A stretch of DNA of 64,000 bases from Coralloluteibacterium stylophorae (lineage in GTDB: Bacteria; Pseudomonadota; Gammaproteobacteria; Xanthomonadales; Xanthomonadaceae): NCBI RefSeq assembly GCF_018122625.2, contig NZ_JAGQFT020000003.1, positions 1 through 64,000 of the forward strand. Direction: 5' to 3'. The notes below the pieces were generated by a model. It made no database searches and was not told where the DNA came from. It saw only the letters and a list, made by a program, of their open reading frames with translations. This document shows positions 50,062 through 59,639 of the stretch, piece after piece; position 1 is the first letter of the stretch, and each line of letters starts with the position of its first letter. Both the position numbers and the translations under genes were made by a program.

Positions 50062-51714
50062 ATGGTCTTCCGCATCTCCATCGCGCTCCTCGTCGTCCTC
50101 GTCGTGCTCGGGGTCCTGCTGCCCGAGACCTTCTACGACGTCAGCGCGGCCGCGCTCGCGGGCGTCATCGCCTACGGCGGATGGCTGTTCCTGCTGATCG
50201 TCGCGCTCATCGTCGCCTTCCTGCTGTACCTGGCGTTCGCCCGCTACGGCGCCCTGCGCATCGGCGGCGAGGACGCGGAACCCGAGTTCTCCTCGGCGAC
50301 CTGGCTGGCGATGCTCTTCGCCGCCGGCATGGGCATCGGCCTGGTGTTCTGGGGCGCGGCCGAGCCGGTCAGCCACCTGGCCGCGCCGCCCGAGGCGCTG
50401 GCGCCCGGCTCCATCGACGCCGCACGCGCCTCGATGCGCTACGTCTTCTTCCACTGGGGCCTGCACCCCTGGGCGATCTACGCCCTGGTCGGGCTGGCGA
50501 TCGCGTGGTTCCGCTACAACCTCGGCAAGAACGGGCAGATCAGCGAACTCCTGCAGCCGCTGATCGGGCGCTTCGCAAGCGGGTGGCTGGCCGCGGCCAT
50601 CGACATCATCGCCGTGCTCGCCACCGCCGTCGGCGTCGCCACCACCCTGGGTTTCGGTGCGGCGCAGATCTCCGCCGGCCTGAGCCGCAGCTTCGGCCTG
50701 CCGCAGGGCTTCGGCCTGCAGCTGACGGTGATCGCCATCGCCTTCGTGCTCTACATGGCGTCGTCGGTGAGCGGCCTGCACCGCGGCATCAAATGGCTCT
50801 CCAGCACCAACCTGGTCATCGCCACGCTGCTGGCGCTGGCGGTGTTCGTGATCGGCCCCACGCGCTTCATCCTCGACACCTTCACCACCACGCTCGGCGG
50901 CTACATCAATTCGCTGCCGGACATGAGCCTGCGCATGGCGCCCTACTCCGGTGCGAGCTGGGTGGGCGACTGGACCGTGTTCTTCTGGGCGTGGTGGATC
51001 GCCTGGGCGCCGTTCGTGGGCGCCTTCATCGCCCGCGTGTCCTACGGCCGCACCGTGCGCGAGTTCGTGGTCGGCGTGGTGCTGCTGCCGAGCCTGGTCG
51101 GCTTCATGTGGTTCGCGGTCTTCGGGGGCGCCGCGCTGCACGCCGAGATCTTCGAGGGCACCGACCTTGGCGCCGCCCTGGCGCAGGGGCACGAACAGGT
51201 CCTGTTCGCACTGTTCGAGTCGATGCCGGCCTCGCAGCTCCTCGCCGGCGCGGCGATCGTGCTGCTGATGGTGTTCTTCGTCACCTCGGCCGACTCCGCC
51301 ACCATGATCCTGGCCAGCATGTCCTCCGCCGGCGACCCGGACCCGCCGTTGAAGCGCCGCGTCACCTGGGGCGTGGTCCAGGCCCTGATCGCGGTGGCCC
51401 TGCTGCGCGCGGGCTCCGACGCCGCCGGAGCCGACGGCGAGGCCGCGAAGTCGGGCCTCGACGCGCTGCAGGCCATGGTCACCGTGGTCGCCCTGCCGTT
51501 CGTGATCCTGCTCGCCGCGGTGGCGTTCTCGCTCTACAAGGTGATGTCGGACGAGGAACTGCACCAGGAACGGCGCGCCCGCAACTTCCGGCACGCGATC
51601 GAGCGCTGGCTGGCGCGGGAGGAGGCCGACGTCGAACGCCTGCGCGAAGCGGCGGCCACGCCGGCCGACGACGCCCCGCCGCTGGACGAAGGCGACGCCC
51701 CGCGGCGCGGCTGA
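50062..51714 (+). CDS. BCCT-family betaine/choline/carnitine transporter
   Basis: A 550-residue, 12-helix transporter of the BCCT family (glycine betaine, choline, carnitine; often osmotic uptake). The Trp-rich segment FFWAWWIAWAPFVGAFIARVS is the family hallmark, and GMGIGLVFWGAAEP marks helix 3. The C-terminal tail (about 60 residues, Arg/Glu-rich) may sense osmolality, as in BetP. Start ATG 50062; an earlier in-frame ATG at 49894 would add 56 residues that overlap the LOV kinase gene. With opgD and the BON protein it suggests osmotic adaptation. Confidence 0.95.
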   Translation: MVFRISIALLVVLVVLGVLLPETFYDVSAAALAGVIAYGGWLFLLIVALIVAFLLYLAFARYGALRIGGEDAEPEFSSATWLAMLFAAGMGIGLVFWGAAEPVSHLAAPPEALAPGSIDAARASMRYVFFHWGLHPWAIYALVGLAIAWFRYNLGKNGQISELLQPLIGRFASGWLAAAIDIIAVLATAVGVATTLGFGAAQISAGLSRSFGLPQGFGLQLTVIAIAFVLYMASSVSGLHRGIKWLSSTNLVIATLLALAVFVIGPTRFILDTFTTTLGGYINSLPDMSLRMAPYSGASWVGDWTVFFWAWWIAWAPFVGAFIARVSYGRTVREFVVGVVLLPSLVGFMWFAVFGGAALHAEIFEGTDLGAALAQGHEQVLFALFESMPASQLLAGAAIVLLMVFFVTSADSATMILASMSSAGDPDPPLKRRVTWGVVQALIAVALLRAGSDAAGADGEAAKSGLDALQAMVTVVALPFVILLAAVAFSLYKVMSDEELHQERRARNFRHAIERWLAREEADVERLREAAATPADDAPPLDEGDAPRRG

Positions 51715-51791
51715 GCACGCGGCGCCGGCTTGGCCGCATCCGCGGCAGTGGGTATCGTCGCCCGCTTCCTCACTGCCCAGGCCGAGCCGCC

Positions 51792-53606
51792 ATGCAGCGC
51801 ACCGCCCTCGCCACCGCCCTCGCCGTCCTGCTCGGAGGCTGCATGGCGGATGCGCCCGCCGATACCGCCGGCCCGGCGTCGACCGCCGCGTCCGCCGCGA
51901 CGGCGCAGGCAACCGCCGACGCGCGATTCGAGGCGCTCGGCGCCGAGGTGCTGGAGGCGCTGTTCGTGCTGTCGCCGGTCACCGCCACCCAGGCCGGCAA
52001 CCACGCGCACGATGCCGAGCTCGACGACTACAGCGCTGCTGCGCGGCGCCACCTGGTGGACACCTCGCGCGACCTGCTCGCGCGCCTGGAGGCGCTGGAT
52101 CCGGGCTCGCTGTCGCGGGCCAACCAGGTCGACGCCAAGATCCTCGCCAACCGCGTGCGCGCGACGCTGTGGGAGGTCGAGACGGCGCAGTCCTGGGCCT
52201 GGGACCCGCAGGTCTATTCGCAGCTCGCCGGCGGGGCGATCTATTCGCTGATGGCGCGCGAGTTCGCACCGCTGCCCGAGCGCCTGCGCAGCGCGACCGC
52301 GCGCATGGAGAAGATCCCCGGCCTGTTCGCGCAGGCGCGGGAGAACCTCGACCCGGCGCGCGTGCCCGAGATCCACGCACAGACCGTGGCCAGGCAGAAC
52401 GCCGGCGTCCTGAGCCTGGTCGATGCACTGGTGGTGCCGCATCGCGACGCACTGTCGGGCGAGGATCGCCGACGGCTGGACGCCGCGATCGAAGGCCTGA
52501 GGGCGGCGGTGGCCGAGCACCAGGTCTGGCTCGACGGGACGCTGGTGCCGAACGCCCGCGGCGAGTTCCGCATCGGCGCGGAGCAGTACGACGCCAAGCT
52601 GGCGCTGGCGCTGGATTCGGGCCTCGGGCGCGCGGAGATCAGGCAGCGCGCCGAGGCCGAACTCGAGCGCGTGCGCACCGCGATGTACGCGACCGCACGC
52701 GAGGTGCTCGCCGGCCGCGTCGACGCGCCGGCGACCCCCGATGCGCCGACGCCCGCGCAGCAGCAGGCGGCGATCGAGGCCGCGCTCGAGCTCGCCTACG
52801 CGGAGCGGCCGGCGCGCGAGGCGGTGGTCGAGACCGCACGCGGGACGCTCGCCCAGGCCACCGAATTCGTCCGCCGGCACGACCTGGTGACCCTGCCGGA
52901 CGCGCCGGTCCGGATCATCCTGATGCCCGAGTTCCAGCGCGGCGTGGCCGTCGCCTACTGCGATCCGCCGGGCCCGCTGGACAGCAACCTCGACACCTTC
53001 TTCGCGGTGTCGCCGATCCCCGACGACTGGAGCGAGGACCAGGCCAACTCCTTCCTGCGCGAATACAACACGCGGATGATCCACCTGCTCAGCATCCACG
53101 AGGCGATGCCGGGGCACTACCTGCAGCTCGCGCACGCCAACGCCTACGCCTCGCCGCTGCGCGCGGTGCTGTATTCCGGGCCGTTCGTCGAGGGCTGGGC
53201 GGTCTACACCGAGCGGATGATGACCGAAGCCGGCTACCTCGACCGCGACCCGCTGTTCCGCCTCGTGCAACAGAAGTTCTACCTGCGCAGCATCGCCAAC
53301 GCGATCCTGGACATCGGCGTGCACGTCGAGGGCATGACCCGCGAGGAGGCGATGACCCTGATGGTCGACAAGGCGTTCCAGCAGGAGCGCGAGGCCGCCG
53401 GCAAATGGGTGCGCGCGCAGCTGACTTCGGCGCAGCTGCCGACCTACTTCGTCGGCGCGCAGGAGCACTTCGACCTGCGCGCCGAGGCCGAGCGCCGCGA
53501 GGGCGAGGCCTTCGACCTCAAGCGCTACCACGACCGCGTGCTCTCGTTCGGCTCCCCGCCGGTGCGCTACGTGCGCGCGCTGATGTTCGACCAGCCCATT
53601 CCCTGA
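51792..53606 (+). CDS. DUF885-family lipoprotein, metallopeptidase-like
   Basis: A 604-residue lipoprotein (LLGGC near residue 17) of the DUF885 family. The metal site is a zincin-type HEAMPGH (His436 to His442) in IHEAMPGHYLQ, with FVEGWAVYTERMM downstream supplying the third Glu ligand. The long helical N-terminal domain is typical. The family resembles peptidyl-dipeptidase/carboxypeptidase zinc enzymes, but the substrate is not established. Start ATG 51792 by lipoprotein signal. A terminator and a REP-like repeat follow. Confidence 0.88.
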   Translation: MQRTALATALAVLLGGCMADAPADTAGPASTAASAATAQATADARFEALGAEVLEALFVLSPVTATQAGNHAHDAELDDYSAAARRHLVDTSRDLLARLEALDPGSLSRANQVDAKILANRVRATLWEVETAQSWAWDPQVYSQLAGGAIYSLMAREFAPLPERLRSATARMEKIPGLFAQARENLDPARVPEIHAQTVARQNAGVLSLVDALVVPHRDALSGEDRRRLDAAIEGLRAAVAEHQVWLDGTLVPNARGEFRIGAEQYDAKLALALDSGLGRAEIRQRAEAELERVRTAMYATAREVLAGRVDAPATPDAPTPAQQQAAIEAALELAYAERPAREAVVETARGTLAQATEFVRRHDLVTLPDAPVRIILMPEFQRGVAVAYCDPPGPLDSNLDTFFAVSPIPDDWSEDQANSFLREYNTRMIHLLSIHEAMPGHYLQLAHANAYASPLRAVLYSGPFVEGWAVYTERMMTEAGYLDRDPLFRLVQQKFYLRSIANAILDIGVHVEGMTREEAMTLMVDKAFQQEREAAGKWVRAQLTSAQLPTYFVGAQEHFDLRAEAERREGEAFDLKRYHDRVLSFGSPPVRYVRALMFDQPIP

Positions 53607-53630
53607 TGCCCGCGATCGAGCGGCGCCCCG

Positions 53631-53655
53631 GTCGCGGCTGAAGCCGCTCCTACAG
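53631..53655. repeat. REP-like short repeat, copy 4
   Basis: GTCGCGGCTGAAGCCGCTCC followed by TACAG. Same orientation and sequence as 32109-32133. It lies 25 bp after the DUF885 gene. Confidence 0.88.
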
Positions 53656-53688
53656 AAGCAGGCTTCGCTTCCTGCTCCCCTGCTCCAT

Positions 53689-53724
53689 GGAGGAACGGCG
53701 CGCCTCGCGGCGCGCCGTTCCTCC
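53689..53724. terminator. 16-bp perfect hairpin, bidirectional terminator-like
   Basis: Left arm 53689-53704 (GGAGGAACGGCGCGCC), loop TCGC, right arm 53709-53724. The stem is perfect over 16 bp. It lies between the convergent DUF885 and BON genes, 20 bp from the BON stop. There is no T-run, so it may stop transcription from both sides or protect 3' ends. Confidence 0.7.
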
Positions 53725-53744
53725 TTCGCGACGAAGCGACCGCG

Positions 53745-55373
53745 TCAGCGCTGCGCCTGGCCGCTCTCCAGGCGCAGGCCCTCGGCGTTGACGTCGCGCA
53801 CGCCGTCGATGGTCTCGACGATGCGCGTGGCGCGGTCGATCTGCGCCTGCGACTCGACGTCGCCCTGCAGCGACACCACGCCGTTGATGGTCTGCACGCT
53901 CAGGGCAAGCCCCGAGACCACGTCGTCGGCCAGCAGGCTCGACTTCACCTTGGTCGTGATCCAGGTGTCGTCCACGGGCTGGTCGGACGCGCCCAGCGAC
54001 AGGCTCTCGGCATCGGCATCGCGATCGGCGTTGGCGGCCGCGGTCTTGCGGGTGCCTGCCTCGAGACCGCTGGCATCGACGCGGGTCACGCCCTCGATCG
54101 CGCGGGCCAGGGCCGTGGCGCGACGCACCTGCGCCTCGGTCTCCGCCGCACCGGTGAGCATCACCACGCCATCGTTCGTCTCGACGCTGATGTCGAGGCC
54201 GGAGACGTCGCCGCTCGCCAGCAGGGCCGACTTCACCTTGGTGGTGATCCAGGTGTCGGTGACCGGCTGTGCCGACGCATCGGCACCGGCCACGTCCATG
54301 TCGTCGTCCGCCCGCGCCGTCGTGCGATCCATGTCGCGGTCGCGGGACATGTCGACATCGCGATCGGTGCGCGCGGCGGCGGCCGCGCCACCCGTCGCGA
54401 CGGCGCGCGCATCGGCGTCGACGCGCAGGCCGGCGGTCTCGACGCGGGTCACCCCCTCGATGCCCTGCGCCACCCGGCGCGCCTCGGCGATCTGGTTCTG
54501 GCTCTCGACGTCGCCCTCGAGCGTGACCACGCCGTTGGCGGTGTCGACGTCGATCTGCAGGCCGGCCACGTCGTCGTCGGCCAACAGCGCCGACTTCACC
54601 TTGGTGGTGATCCAGGTGTCGGTCACCGGCTGCGCGGAATCGCGGCGGTCGGCGCCGTCGCGCTCCATGTCCGCATCGACTCCGTCGCGCATCGTCGTCG
54701 CCCTGGTGCGGTCGCGGGCCGGGTTCATCTGCAGCCGGTTCGTCTCGACGCGGGTCACGCCCTCGATGCCCTGCGCGATGCGACGGGCCTCGGCGAGCTG
54801 GTTCTGGTCGTCGATGTCCCCGGTCAGCACGACCACGCCGTTGGCGGTCTCCACGTCGATGTCGAGGCCGGCCACGTCGTCGTCGGCGAGCAGCGCCGAC
54901 TTGACCTTGGTGGTGATCCAGGTATCGGTGATCGGCTGGGTCGAGTCGCGTCCCTCGCGGTCCGCCAGCGCGCCGTCGCCGGCACTCCGGTCGTCGGCGT
55001 CGGCCACGGTCGCCGCGCCGACGCGCAGGCCGCTGGTCTCGACGCGGCGCACGCCCTCGATGCCCTGCACGACCTCGCGGGCCTGCGTCAGCTGGCGCTG
55101 GTTGTCGACGTCGCCATCGAGCATCACCACGCCGTTGGCGGTCTCGACCTCGATGTCGAGCCCGGAGACGCTGTCGTCGGCCAGCAGCGCCGACTTCACC
55201 TTGGTGGTGATCCAGGTATCGGTGACCGGCTGCGCCGAGTCGCGCGTCGGCGCCTGCGCCGGGCGCTCGGACTGCGCCGCGGCGTCGGCGGCCATCGCCG
55301 TCGCACCTCCGAGCGCGAGGCCCAGCGAGAGAGCGGTGGCGAGTGCGGTGCGGGTCAGGGTGTGCTTGGCCAT
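53745..55373 (-). CDS. Periplasmic protein with five tandem BON domains
   Basis: A 542-residue exported protein. The signal (LATALSLGLALGGATAMAA) is cleaved near residue 29. Five BON units follow, at about residues 46-117, 143-214, 245-317, 367-437 and 463-535, each opening with DTWITTKVKS and containing GVV-type and AxxIEGVTRV-type segments. BON domains bind membranes or phospholipid; OsmY of E. coli has two. The linkers are Asp/Arg/Ala-rich. A perfect AGGAGGGA precedes ATG 55373. The promoter carries GTGAA-N17-GTGAA repeats shared with the gene at 55652-56272. Probably an osmotic or envelope stress protein. Confidence 0.92.
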   Translation of the reverse strand: MAKHTLTRTALATALSLGLALGGATAMAADAAAQSERPAQAPTRDSAQPVTDTWITTKVKSALLADDSVSGLDIEVETANGVVMLDGDVDNQRQLTQAREVVQGIEGVRRVETSGLRVGAATVADADDRSAGDGALADREGRDSTQPITDTWITTKVKSALLADDDVAGLDIDVETANGVVVLTGDIDDQNQLAEARRIAQGIEGVTRVETNRLQMNPARDRTRATTMRDGVDADMERDGADRRDSAQPVTDTWITTKVKSALLADDDVAGLQIDVDTANGVVTLEGDVESQNQIAEARRVAQGIEGVTRVETAGLRVDADARAVATGGAAAAARTDRDVDMSRDRDMDRTTARADDDMDVAGADASAQPVTDTWITTKVKSALLASGDVSGLDISVETNDGVVMLTGAAETEAQVRRATALARAIEGVTRVDASGLEAGTRKTAAANADRDADAESLSLGASDQPVDDTWITTKVKSSLLADDVVSGLALSVQTINGVVSLQGDVESQAQIDRATRIVETIDGVRDVNAEGLRLESGQAQR

Positions 55374-55461
55374 GGATAGGTCCCTCCTGTTCGGATGTGG
55401 ATCGACGCGCGCTGCGCATCGAACGTTGGACCCACTGTGGACGGCGTCGCGTCCCGCGCCG

Positions 55462-55488
55462 GTGAACCGGACGCATGGATGGAGTGAA
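55462..55488. promoter_or_regulatory. GTGAA-N17-GTGAA direct repeat upstream of BON gene
   Basis: GTGAA at 55462-55466 and 55484-55488, 22 bp apart (two helical turns). The first is inside CCGGTGAACCGG, a 12-bp interrupted palindrome. It is 89 bp upstream of the start codon. The same pair with the same spacing occurs 81 bp upstream of the gene starting at 56272. Confidence 0.55.
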
Positions 55489-55584
55489 CGCGCGCACCCC
55501 GGTTCATGTCGTCGTCGGGAAGGTGCCCGGCCCGCGAATGCCTCTGTCGCGGCGGCGCCCACGACCAGGATGGCGGAAACGAAA

Positions 55585-55610
55585 CGAGGCGGCACCGGAG
55601 TGCCGCCTCG
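55585..55610 (-). terminator. Intrinsic terminator after low-complexity secreted-protein gene
   Basis: CGAGGCGGCA (55585-55594) and TGCCGCCTCG (55601-55610) form a 10-bp stem with a 6-nt loop. Read on the minus strand it is followed by TTTCGTTTCC. It lies 42 bp beyond the stop codon of the gene at 55652-56272 and so separates it from the BON gene. Confidence 0.8.
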
Positions 55611-55651
55611 CGTGGACGCTGCCGGCAGGCCGTGCCTGCGGCTGCGGCGTG

Positions 55652-56272
55652 TCAGCGCTGGTCGTCGTCGGTCGGAGTCAGCGGATCGCGGCGCTCGCTG
55701 TCGGTGCGCGGACGATCCCGCGTCGGGTCGTCGCCCATGGCGTCGCGTTCGTCCCAGCGGGTGTCGTCGCTGCCCACTTCCATGCCGTCGCGCTCGGCAT
55801 CGGTTCCCATGCGGGTGCGGTCGCTGCCGGTGGTGCCCGTGCGTTCGGCGCCGGTCGTGGTGCCCATGCGGTCGCTGCCGGTGCTGGTGCCGTCGCGGGG
55901 CGGCGTGGTGCCGACGCCGGTCCCGCGGCGCTGGCCATCCTGGGTGCTGATCTGGTCGCGGCGGTCCTGGGCACCATAGCGACCGCCGTCGACGCTGTCG
56001 TCGCGCATCGGATTGCCACCCTGCGTGGTGGTGCCCTGCGTGGTCGGATCGATGACGTCGGCGGGCGCGCCGGTGCGGTCGATCGCGCCGCGCGGGGTGG
56101 TCGGCGAGGTCACCGGCGGCGGCGTGGTACCCGTCTGCGGGCTCGCCGAGCCGGTGCTCTGGGAGCCGGTCGAGGTGCTGGGAGGTGCGCTGCTCTGCGC
56201 GAATGCGCTGCCCGCGCCTGCGGCGAGGAAAATGGCGGTGGCGAGGGCGCTACGGATGAGGGGGCTGATCAT
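55652..56272 (-). CDS. Secreted low-complexity hypothetical protein
   Basis: A 206-residue protein with a Sec signal (SALATAIFLAAGAGSAFAQ). The mature part is low-complexity: Ser/Thr/Pro-rich first, then Asp/Arg/Gly/Thr-rich with repeated GTTTG and RMGT-like words, so it is probably disordered. I know no function. The start is ATG 56272. Its promoter shares the GTGAA repeats with the BON gene, which suggests joint control, and it has its own terminator. Confidence 0.7.
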   Translation of the reverse strand: MISPLIRSALATAIFLAAGAGSAFAQSSAPPSTSTGSQSTGSASPQTGTTPPPVTSPTTPRGAIDRTGAPADVIDPTTQGTTTQGGNPMRDDSVDGGRYGAQDRRDQISTQDGQRRGTGVGTTPPRDGTSTGSDRMGTTTGAERTGTTGSDRTRMGTDAERDGMEVGSDDTRWDERDAMGDDPTRDRPRTDSERRDPLTPTDDDQR

Positions 56273-56351
56273 GGCGATGGACTCCGGATGTGGGTCGGAC
56301 CGGTGCGGTCCCGGCTTGCCCGCCAGTCTCCCGGTCGCACGTCCGATACCG

Positions 56352-56378
56352 GTGAACCGCGCGGCACGCCGGGGTGAA
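56352..56378. promoter_or_regulatory. GTGAA-N17-GTGAA direct repeat upstream of secreted-protein gene
   Basis: GTGAA at 56352-56356 and 56374-56378, spaced 22 bp, and the first in a CGGTGAACCG palindrome. Layout and distance to the start codon match the element of the BON gene (55462-55488). It lies in the divergent interval with the plus-strand gene at 56424, so it might control both. Confidence 0.55.
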
Positions 56379-56423
56379 ACGCGGTGGTGGCCGTTCACCG
56401 ACGCGAGGGCGGTGCAACGGGCC

Positions 56424-57704
56424 ATGGCCTCCGGGCGGATCCTGGCTTTCCTCGCCGCGATCCTGGCGGCCGCCCCCGCCGCGGCGGTCGCGCCGGAGCA
56501 GGCGCTGCTGGCCGAGCTCGGCTGGCGGATCGAGGATGCGCCGGGCCGGTTCAGCCGCGTCGCGGGTGGCCGCCCGTGCACGCGTGGGAGTCTGGGCGAG
56601 GCGCAGGCGGCTGGCGACCTTGTCCTGTACCTGGCTCGTGCAGCGACTCCGGAGCAGCGCGCACATGCGCTGCGCATCGCACTCGATGCAGAGGCGACGC
56701 TGTGCGCGTGGACCTTCCGGCTCGGGCAAGCGACGCGACGGGCCGCGGCGCGGCTGGAGTCCAACGGCGGCTACCGCTTCTCGGGGCTGCAGCTCGGCTG
56801 GATCGGCTTCGGCATCGGCGGCGCGCGGCGCCAGGGCTGGGAGCGGTTCCGCAGCTTCGGCCGCGGCTATCGCCCTGCCGGCGCCAACAGCGCGGCGATC
56901 GCGGCGTTCTACTCCGGCCGCGTTCGCTCCGAGTGCGGCGTCGGCCGCCAGGTCGCCCAGCTGGCGGGCCAGGCGGAACTGTACGGCGCCGCGGCCTTCG
57001 ACCGGGCGTTCGACGCGGACGAGCTCAGCATCGGCACGTTCGTCACCCTCCACGGCACCGACAGCATCCTGCTCGGGGCGCATGCCGGAGAGCTGGTGGC
57101 CGACGGCAAGGCGGTACGGGCGGCGCGGATGGGTCGGCAGGGCTTCATCGGCCTGCCGGGGATCGTGGTGCACGTCTTCGGCAGGCAGACGCTCGACGAC
57201 ATCAACAACCAGGCCGAGAACTTCGTGGTGACCGACGTCGACGCCGCCGCCGCGCGGGCGCTGCGCACCCACGGCGGCTTCCGCCACTACGACCGCGTCA
57301 ACCGCGAGATCTGGCGCCTGTCGCGGACCCTGCCCGATCCCGGCTGGCGCGGCTGGGAGCGGCTGCTCGTGCAGCGCGATCCCGAACTCTGGGCCGGGCT
57401 CGATCCGGCCGCACGCGCGACCGCCACCCGCATGGCGCGCCTGCTGGACGACCCCTTCTACCGCGGCTTCCGCATCTACGTGCACCCGATGGGCGTACGC
57501 CCGGTCGGCTTCCACGTCGCCCGCCTGCTCGACCGCAACCCGCGCACGCCCTACGCGATCGAGCTGACTCTGCACAACGTGCACACCACGCTCTACCGAC
57601 GATGGATCGCACACCGGCTGCGCGCGCTCGCCGCCGGCGATCCCTCCGCTCCGAGGCCGCTTCCGATCGATGCCGAACCCGCCGCCGCACCTGGACGTCC
57701 GTGA
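56424..57704 (+). CDS. Exported hypothetical protein coupled to the ybhP-clsB-ybhN operon
   Basis: A 426-residue protein with a Sec signal ([18 protein letters not shown]). I do not recognise the family. The mature part is globular with many Arg and Trp residues. Distinctive words are [30 protein letters not shown] and [16 protein letters not shown]. The start is set at ATG 56424 by the signal. Its 3' end overlaps the EEP gene by 35 bp, so it is the first gene of the operon that makes lipid-related proteins. It may act at the envelope with them. Confidence 0.65.
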   Translation: MASGRILAFLAAILAAAPAAAVAPEQALLAELGWRIEDAPGRFSRVAGGRPCTRGSLGEAQAAGDLVLYLARAATPEQRAHALRIALDAEATLCAWTFRLGQATRRAAARLESNGGYRFSGLQLGWIGFGIGGARRQGWERFRSFGRGYRPAGANSAAIAAFYSGRVRSECGVGRQVAQLAGQAELYGAAAFDRAFDADELSIGTFVTLHGTDSILLGAHAGELVADGKAVRAARMGRQGFIGLPGIVVHVFGRQTLDDINNQAENFVVTDVDAAAARALRTHGGFRHYDRVNREIWRLSRTLPDPGWRGWERLLVQRDPELWAGLDPAARATATRMARLLDDPFYRGFRIYVHPMGVRPVGFHVARLLDRNPRTPYAIELTLHNVHTTLYRRWIAHRLRALAAGDPSAPRPLPIDAEPAAAPGRP

Positions 57705-58458
57705 TGCGCCCGCACCCTCCTCGCTGACGGTGCTGACGATCAACACCCACAAGGGGTTCACCGCGCTCAACCGCCGCTTCATCCTGCAGGAGCTGCGCGA
57801 GGCGGTGCGCGCGGTGTCGGCGGACGTGGTGTTCCTGCAGGAGGTGCTCGGCATGCACAGCCGCCACGCCTCGCGCCACAGCGGATGGCCGGATGCGCCG
57901 CAGTACGAGTATCTGGCCGACAGCATGTGGAGCGACTTCGCCTACGGCCGCAACGCCGTGTATCCCGAGGGCGACCACGGCAACGCGGTGCTGTCGAAGT
58001 ACCCGATCCTGCGCTACGACAACCGCGACATCTCCGTGGCCGGGCACGAGACGCGCGGCCTGCTGCACTGCGTGCTCGACGTGCCCGGGCAGCGCGACGG
58101 CGTGCATGCGATCTGCGTCCACCTCGGCCTGCGCGAGGCCGAGCGCGAGGCCCAGCTCGCGCTGCTGTGCGGGGTGCTGGCCGAGGAGGTTCCTGAGGCC
58201 GCCCCGGTGGTGGTCGCCGGCGACTTCAACGACTGGCGCCGCCGCGGCCACCCGCGGCTCCTGGGCTGCGGCATGACCGAGGCCTTCGACCAGGCCTACG
58301 GCCGCTGCGCGCGGACCTTCCCGGCGCGCTTCCCGGTGCTGCCGCTGGACCGCATCTATTTCCGCAACGTGCGCGCTCACCGGCCGCAGGTGCTGACGAC
58401 GCGGCCGTGGTCGCATCTGTCCGACCACGCGCCACTGGCCACGGACATCGCCCTGTGA
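57670..58458 (+). CDS. ybhP: Endonuclease/exonuclease/phosphatase-fold protein (YbhP-like)
   Basis: A 262-residue EEP-superfamily phosphoesterase. Motifs are LTINTHKGF (Asn-His metal site), VVFLQEV (catalytic Glu), VVAGDFNDW (Asp-Asn), and the terminal [10 protein letters not shown] (Asp-His). E. coli YbhP is encoded beside clsB. The ATG at 57670 overlaps the previous gene by 35 bp; a GTG at 57730 would avoid that but lacks a ribosome binding site. Its stop overlaps the ClsB start as GTGA. Exact substrate unknown. Confidence 0.9.
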   Translation: MPNPPPHLDVRDAPAPSSLTVLTINTHKGFTALNRRFILQELREAVRAVSADVVFLQEVLGMHSRHASRHSGWPDAPQYEYLADSMWSDFAYGRNAVYPEGDHGNAVLSKYPILRYDNRDISVAGHETRGLLHCVLDVPGQRDGVHAICVHLGLREAEREAQLALLCGVLAEEVPEAAPVVVAGDFNDWRRRGHPRLLGCGMTEAFDQAYGRCARTFPARFPVLPLDRIYFRNVRAHRPQVLTTRPWSHLSDHAPLATDIAL

Positions 58459-59639
58459 GCGCGGGCTGGCGCGCCGGCAACCGGGTGAGCCTGCTGGAGA
58501 ACGGCGAGGCGTTCTTCCCGCGCGTGGTCGACGTGCTCTCGCAGGCCCGCCATGAGGTCCTGCTGGAGACCTTCATCCTGCGCGAGGACAAGGTCGGCCT
58601 CGCCATCCGCGATGCGCTGCTGGCGGCGGCGCGCCGTGGCGCGCGGGTCACGGTGACGCTCGACGGCTTCGGCTCCGCGGAGCTGTCGGCGGAATTCATC
58701 GCCAGTCTGTGCGACGCCGGCATCACCCTGCGCATCTTCGACCCGCAGCCGCTGCACTTCGGCCGGCGCACCAACTGGTTCCGCCGCCTGCACCGCAAGA
58801 TCGTGGTGGTCGACGCCGAGATCGGCTTCGTCGGCGGCATCAACTTCAGCGCCAACCACCTCGCCGACTTCGGTCCGGAGGCGAAGCAGGACTACGCCGT
58901 CGAGGTCGAGGGGCCGGTGGTGCAGACGCTGCGCGACTTCCTCCTCGAGCAGGCCGACCTGCCGCTCGAACCGCCCGCCTGGCGGACGCAGGAGGAGACG
59001 CATGCGGAGCGCGGCGCGGCCGAGGTCGCGCTGGTCACCCGCGACAACGACACGCGCCACACCGACATCGAGCGCCACTACCGGCTGGCCGCACGGCTGG
59101 CGCGGCGCGAGCTGGTGCTGTGCAACGCCTACTTCTTTCCCGGCTACCGGCTGGTGCGGGACCTGCGCAACGCGGCGCGCCGCGGCGTCGCGGTGACCCT
59201 GATCCTGCAGGGCGAGCCGGACATGCCGATCGCCCAGCTCGCCGCGCGCACCCTGTACCGCTACCTGATGCGCGCCGGCGTGGTCATCCACGAGTACTGC
59301 CGCCGCCCCCTCCATGCGAAGGTGGCCCTGGTGGACGACGAGTGGGCAACGGTCGGTTCCTCCAACCTCGACCCGCTGAGCCTCGCGCTCAACCTGGAAG
59401 CCAATCTCATGATCCGCGACCGCGCCTTCAACGCGGAGCTGCGCGGCAACCTCGACCGGCTGCGCGACACGCACTGCCGCGCGATCGCCGCCGAGGAGGT
59501 GCCGCTGCGCAGCGATTGGCGGATGGTGTTCGGAGTGATCGTCTTCCACCTGCTGCGCATCTTCCCCGGCTGGTCCGGGCTGGTGCCGGCGCACCGGCAG
59601 CGCATCGAGCTGGCGGGCGCCCCCAAGGAACGCCCATGA
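58455..59639 (+). CDS. clsB: Cardiolipin synthase ClsB
   Basis: A 394-residue phospholipase-D-superfamily enzyme that makes cardiolipin from phosphatidylglycerol at the inner membrane. There are two HKD motifs: [19 protein letters not shown] and [19 protein letters not shown]. It begins with GTG 58455, overlapping the EEP stop; a further open frame upstream is not used. There is no N-terminal membrane pair, as is normal for ClsB and unlike ClsA. Its stop overlaps the YbhN start (ATGA). Confidence 0.94.
   Translation: MSAGWRAGNRVSLLENGEAFFPRVVDVLSQARHEVLLETFILREDKVGLAIRDALLAAARRGARVTVTLDGFGSAELSAEFIASLCDAGITLRIFDPQPLHFGRRTNWFRRLHRKIVVVDAEIGFVGGINFSANHLADFGPEAKQDYAVEVEGPVVQTLRDFLLEQADLPLEPPAWRTQEETHAERGAAEVALVTRDNDTRHTDIERHYRLAARLARRELVLCNAYFFPGYRLVRDLRNAARRGVAVTLILQGEPDMPIAQLAARTLYRYLMRAGVVIHEYCRRPLHAKVALVDDEWATVGSSNLDPLSLALNLEANLMIRDRAFNAELRGNLDRLRDTHCRAIAAEEVPLRSDWRMVFGVIVFHLLRIFPGWSGLVPAHRQRIELAGAPKERP

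Noticed and set aside
53745-55373. Regular DNA repeats that could suggest a CRISPR array or minisatellite
   Set aside because: Repeats are about 290-370 bp apart, lie within one reading frame and encode BON domains.
55462-55488. Plant-inducible promoter (PIP) box
   Set aside because: Consensus is TTCGB-N15-TTCGB; here the words are TTCAC with N17 and no type III genes are near.
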